Origin: Prorocentrum cordatum
Taxonomy: Eukaryota; Sar; Dinophyceae; Prorocentrales; Prorocentraceae
Direction of reading: 5' to 3'
Length of the DNA: 42,500 nucleotides
Assembly (NCBI GenBank): GCA_963575745.1
Contig: CAUYUJ010021159.1
Coordinates: forward strand, 579,427 to 621,926
The translations under genes were made by a program, and so were the position numbers. The notes beneath the pieces were generated by a model, which saw only the letters and a program-made list of their open reading frames with translations, made no database searches and had not been told where the DNA came from. Positions within the stretch are counted from its first letter, which is position 1; each line of letters starts with the position of its first letter. Shown in pieces: positions 38,500 through 42,500 of this stretch.

Positions 38500-40570
38500 T
38501 GTGTTGAACCAGATAAGCACGCATGGACGAAGAGGGAATGGGGCTGCTCAACTTCGGGAGCTCGTACCTGCTGTTTCGAGGTTAGGTTGCCTGGTGCCTC
38601 ACGGAGCTCAGAAGTGCATTGGGGCAGGCCCACATCATGGACGGTTTGGCAGCAGTTGTTACAGGATCTTGCTCGGGTACCTTGGGAGCACGTTGAGACG
38701 TTATGTGTCGAGGCTGTTGTCACTGCGGGCAGGGCACGAAATCGAGCGGTGTCAGCTTCCGGGGGCCATTTCCAAAGCGTCAAACGAGGTGCCGCAGCCG
38801 GCCGACCAGGTATATTTGGGAGGCCAGATGCTGTATCACCCGTGCGACCTGGTCGTTCACCGAGCGGCCCATTGGCAGGAACTATGGACGCCCAGGGAGA
38901 TCAAGAGCAGGTCGGAGGTGCGGAGGATCTCCGATTGCGTCCACAGCCGCGCGCGCACGGAGCCCTTGGACCCGCTAGACGTGGACGACATTCGTCGTGC
39001 GCCATGAACGCGCGCGGGGCAAAAGATCGACCGCCCGTCGCCGCTCGACCTTGAGCGACTGTCAGACGAAGCATTGGTTGAGCTTGCACAACTATTCAAT
39101 ATGTTCGCGGAGTGCCAGACCTGGCCATGGCAGTTGATGGGTGTTTCGGGTAGATTGTTACCCGATAAGTCGGGAGGACAGTTTCGGGTGATCGGCCGAA
39201 CCTGTGTATTGATTGGCGCGCGAAGTGATTGTCCAGGCGTGGCCCCAGGCCGACGCACTAGCCTTGGACGCGGCAGTGAGAGGGAACCTTCGCTCAAGGA
39301 AGCCTTAATGCGTGCCTTGGATGACGAGAACTACACCTGGCTCAAGATGCCGACAGAGCTTCCACGACATGATGGAGTGGGGTATTCTGGTCAAGGGTGC
39401 CTTCAGATACGGTTTCCCAGCTGCGACGCTGGGTTTAGAACTACAGATTTGTGCTGCTCCGCGGATGTTGGACCAAGGCGACGCAGTGTCGCTACCCTCC
39501 CAGGCCACGGGGGGGTGTCATACAGCGCTTGCGCTCCTGCGCGCGTTTCGCGCGCTGTGGTTCCAGTTTGGCGTTGGAACGTCAGACTTTGGCCCGCCCA
39601 GCGTTACCGGAGCGATTGTGGATCGACGATTTGTGTCAGACAATGGTTGGTTCCAGCCAACTTGTGCGCGAGTCCCTCGTCGACGGGGCCGCAGCAGCAC
39701 AAGACGCGCTCGAGGGCATGGGTTTGCAGCTGGCACCCAAGAGCGCCATCGCATGCTCTCCCACGCAGGACGCCACAGCCATTGTTCGGGAGCTACGGCG
39801 TCGAGGGGTGAAGGTGCAAAGTGCCCGGCAGTTGACCAATTTAGGTGTCGATCTGAGTTGTGGGCAGCGCTTGGCCAGATCCACTCGGGCCAAGCGCACG
39901 TCCAACACTAAGAGGCATCATACTACATTTAGGAGGTATGCCATTGTTTCGCGCAGGTTGCGCATTTTGAAGATCGGGTTGGCGGGCCCCCAAGCGGGAG
40001 GCTCGATATGGCCATCAAGTGCTAGGGTTGCCGACCACTACGTTGCTGGATCTACGACGGCGACTGGGCGCGGTCTCTGGACATCGTCGAGGACGGTGTT
40101 TGACGACGCCGTTTGACTTGAGGGCGCCAGGGGCCGACCCTGGCAACGCCCTCCCTCTGCAGTGTCTGGAGCAGTGGATGCGTTGCTGGTTTGAGTTTCC
40201 ACGGGTCCGGGGTCCTTCCCCCCGGGTGCGGATAGCCGCTGCGCAGCAGTTCTCCGCTCTACCTCCTCAGCATAGATGGCGTCACGTCAGGGGCCCACTC
40301 ACGGCTGTCATCAACTATCTGGTCAGTGGTGGGTTGGATATGCTACGGGCAGCCACCTGGTTCCCACCATCCCCTGATGGCATGACGGAGGACGGAAGGC
40401 ATTCCGAGTCTGAGGAGTTCCGCGCTTTCGGCCAGGCGCGCGGCTTGATATACAGATTTGCTCAGTCGTTGCAGGACAACCTCTGGAAGGCGCCCGCTCG
40501 CACATCACATTGTGGAGAAGGGATGTAGAACGGCATTGGCAATTTCGGTTTACGGACATATGTGTGTATA
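38500..40570 (+). pseudogene. Degenerate non-LTR-type reverse transcriptase
   Basis: The coding order of a dinoflagellate retroelement reverse transcriptase can be followed, but broken. A linker-like part with MLYHPCDLVVHRAAHWQELW (38828 on) is in frame 2. A TGA at 39005 interrupts it, and frame 2 then continues with WPWQLMGVSGRLLPDKSGG (39122 on). Near 39355 it shifts to frame 3 with FHDMMEW, the first catalytic Asp region. At a run of seven G (39509-39515) it shifts to frame 1, which carries LWIDDLCQT at 39616, the YxDD box with Trp for Tyr. Near 40000 it returns to frame 2 with LGLPTTTLLDLRR and WRHVRGPL, ending at TAG 40526. At least one stop and three shifts make it inactive. Upstream of 38800 the frame is uncertain. 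The family assignment rests on my memory of such proteins. Confidence 0.8.
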
Positions 40571-40640
40571 TCTATATACACATATATATACATATATGGG
40601 AGATCCCGGGCCCCGGGCCCCGGGCCGGAACCTCCCTTGT
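40560..40640. repeat. AT microsatellite and GGGCCCC palindromic run
   Basis: TATACACATATATATACATA is followed by CCCGGGCCCCGGGCCCCGGG. This marks the junction between the retroelement relic and the satellite array. A TA-rich run after the reverse transcriptase could be the element's worn 3' tail. Confidence 0.7.
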
Positions 40641-40658
40641 ATATAGGGTGCGGCCCTC

Positions 40659-42060
40659 TCCCGGGGCGCCCTTCCGGCGGCCCCCGCGCGTTCCAGCCCG
40701 CCCAAGAGGGCTTCAGGAGCGCCGAGAGAACCCCAGGATCGCTTCAAGACCGCCGCAGATCGCTTCCAGAAGGGTCAAGACGCGCTCAAACCGCCCCAAG
40801 AGGCCTTCAAGAGGCCCCCCACGAGCGCCCCAGGAGACCAAAATAGCCCCATTCCCCTTCGTAAAACGTACATTTTTTCGATATCAGCTCCCTTAGCTGT
40901 CGGAGCGGCCCGAAAGCCCCACGAGGCGCCCAAGGACGCTCCAGGACGACTGAGGACAGCCCCAAGACGGCCCAGGAGGCCCTCCCGGGACGCTCCTCCG
41001 GCGGCCCCCGGGCTGCCCAGTCCGCCCAAGAAGGCTCCAAGAGCGCCGAGAGAACCCCAGGATCGCTTCAAGACCGCCAAAGATCGCTTCCAGAAGGGCC
41101 AAGAGGCCATCAAACCGCCCCAAGAGGCCTCCAAGAGGCCCCCCAAGAGGGCCTCCCGGGACGCTCCTCCGGCGGCCCCCGGGCTGCCCAGTCCGCCCAA
41201 GAAGGCTCCAAGAGCGCCGAGAGAACCCCAGGATCGCTTCAAGACCGCAAAAGATCGCTTCCAGAAGGGCCAAGACGCCATCAAACCGCCCCAAGAGGCC
41301 TCCAAGAGGCCCCCCAAGAACGCCCCGGGAGACCAAAATGGCCCCATTCCCTTCGTAAAACGTACATTTTTAGGATATCAGCTCCCTTGGCTGTCGGAGC
41401 GGTCCGAAAGCCCCACGAGGCGCCCTAGGATAGCCCGAAGACAGCCCAGGAAGGCCTCCCGGGACGCTCCTCGGGCGGCCCCCGGGCCTCCCAGTCCGCC
41501 AAAGAAGGCTCCAAGAGCGCCGAGAGAAGCCCAGGATCGCTTCAAGACCGCCAAAGATCGCTTCCAGAAGGGACAAGAGGCCATCAAACCGCCCCAAGAG
41601 GCCTCCAAGAGGCCCCCCAAGAGCGCCCCGGGAAACCAAAATGGCCCCATTCCCTTCGTAAAACGTACATTTTTAGGATATCTCATCCCTTGGCTGTCCG
41701 AGTTGTCAGACAGCCCCAGGAGGCGCCCAAGGACGCCCCAGGACGCCTGAGGACAGCGCTAAGAGGGCCTAGGAGGGCTTCCTGGGACGCTCCTCGGGCG
41801 GCCCCCGGGCCTCCCAGTCCGCCCAAGATGGCCCAAGAGACTTCCCGGTCGCCCCGAGAGGGCCCCCGGAGCGCTCCGATACGGCCCAACATGGCCTCCA
41901 GAAGGGCCACGAGGCCGTCAAGACGCCCCAAGAAGGCTCCAAGAGGCCTTCCAAAAGGGCCCCGGGAGCCAAAACTTACTCCATTCCTTTCGTACCACGT
42001 ATCCAACTTATTCCAAAAGCCCCAAGAGGCGCCCAAGGGCGCCCCAAGACAAGCTTGGGA
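40659..42060. repeat. 300-320-bp satellite array, five units
   Basis: Units begin with CCCGGGACGCTCCTCSGGCG-like sequence at 40659, 40983, 41154, 41457 and 41780. Spacings are 324, 171, 303 and 323 bp. The second unit lacks the half containing CGTAAAACGTACATTTTT and GGATATC, found at 40860, 41354 and 41657. Shorter CCAAGAGGCC and GCTCCAAGAGCGCC words repeat inside each unit. The - frames (Gly, Ala, Ser, Trp-rich) are artefacts of this array. Confidence 0.85.
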
Positions 42061-42104
42061 ATGAGGCCTCGCACGAACGTCAATGCATGGAGTCTGCCGG
42101 GACG

Positions 42105-42345
42105 GTGGGAGGAGGAGGGATGAGGAGCAGGAGGGAGGGGGAGGACGGGGAGAGAGGAGGAGGAAGAGGAGGAGGAGGGAGGAGGAAGAGGAGGAGGAGG
42201 AGAGGAGGAGGAGGGAGGAGAAGGAGGAGGAGGAGGGGGGGGAGGAGGAGGAGGAGGGAGAGAGGAGGAGAGAGGAGGAGAGGAGGAGGAGGAGGAGGAG
42301 GAGGAGGAGGAGGAGGAGGAGGAGGAGAGGAGGAGGAGAGGAGTT
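42105..42345. repeat. (GGA)n polypurine microsatellite
   Basis: About 240 bp of GAG/GGA triplets with GAA and GGG interruptions. The remaining bases to the window end (42346-42500) show no feature. Confidence 0.95.
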
Positions 42346-42500
42346 TTGGAAGAAGAAGGAAGGATTCAGAAGGAAGGAGGAAACGGTGGAGCGGGGATGA
42401 GCCTCTTCATTTGAGATGTTGAGGCGTTCGGGTTCGATTTCTGGGCTCGGGTCTTCGGTCTCAAGGTTCGGGTCTAAGGGTGAGGGTGTCATGGAAAGAT

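Noticed and set aside
40775-41686. - strand frames rich in Gly, Ala, Ser and Trp
   Set aside because: They repeat with the satellite unit and change frame between units, so they are not a gene.

Overview
The window looks like nuclear DNA of a dinoflagellate. The organism is inferred, with Prorocentrum or a relative the best guess. Three things suggest it: a very GC-rich background with almost no compact coding, an extreme load of triplet and tetranucleotide microsatellites, and a decayed reverse transcriptase of a kind I recognise from dinoflagellate genomes. There is no operon structure, and I found no rRNA, tRNA or CRISPR array. I found no full match to the dinoflagellate spliced leader.

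Two protein-coding loci are supported. At 33.0-34.7 kb on the + strand is a gene for a MscS-family mechanosensitive channel. It reads as one long exon, open to the stop at 34653, with its 5' end in a probable upstream exon. At about 38.3-40.6 kb, also +, is a broken non-LTR-type reverse transcriptase that can be followed through three reading frames with one in-frame stop. All the other long open frames are simple repeats read as codons, or unsupported GC-rich frames.

Layout. 0-5 kb: GGA/TCC and GTC tracts, a 270-bp repeat carrying ATG microsatellites, and CAT/CAC tracts. 5-10 kb: GC-rich, mostly featureless, with one weak candidate exon and one foldback element. 10-13 kb: a large ATC tract and a 230-bp tandem repeat in which one copy has an expanded ATC run. 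13.6-14.3 kb: a 630-bp dispersed repeat whose second copy is at 36.8-37.4 kb. 14.4-16.7 kb: TCC/GGA tracts, a palindrome-cored element and a 620-bp dispersed repeat, the last with an inverted copy at 35.6-36.2 kb. 17.3-18.5 kb: a 165-bp tandem repeat ending in GAT repeats. 19-21.3 kb: minisatellite, hairpin, TACA/ACAG arrays and a G-rich minisatellite. 22.2-22.8 kb: seven 90-bp repeats. 23-32 kb: a cluster of short inverted-repeat (MITE-like) elements, some nested inside others. 33-34.7 kb: the channel gene. 36.3-36.7 kb: minisatellite. 38.3-40.6 kb: the retroelement relic. 40.7-42.1 kb: a 300-320-bp satellite. The end is another GGA tract.

The most notable content is the set of short non-autonomous inverted-repeat families. 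One copy at 28283-28493 has 47-bp termini matching at 46 positions and a 5-bp target-site duplication. Others recur two to four times or sit inside one another. I know of no description of these families, but I could not search for one.
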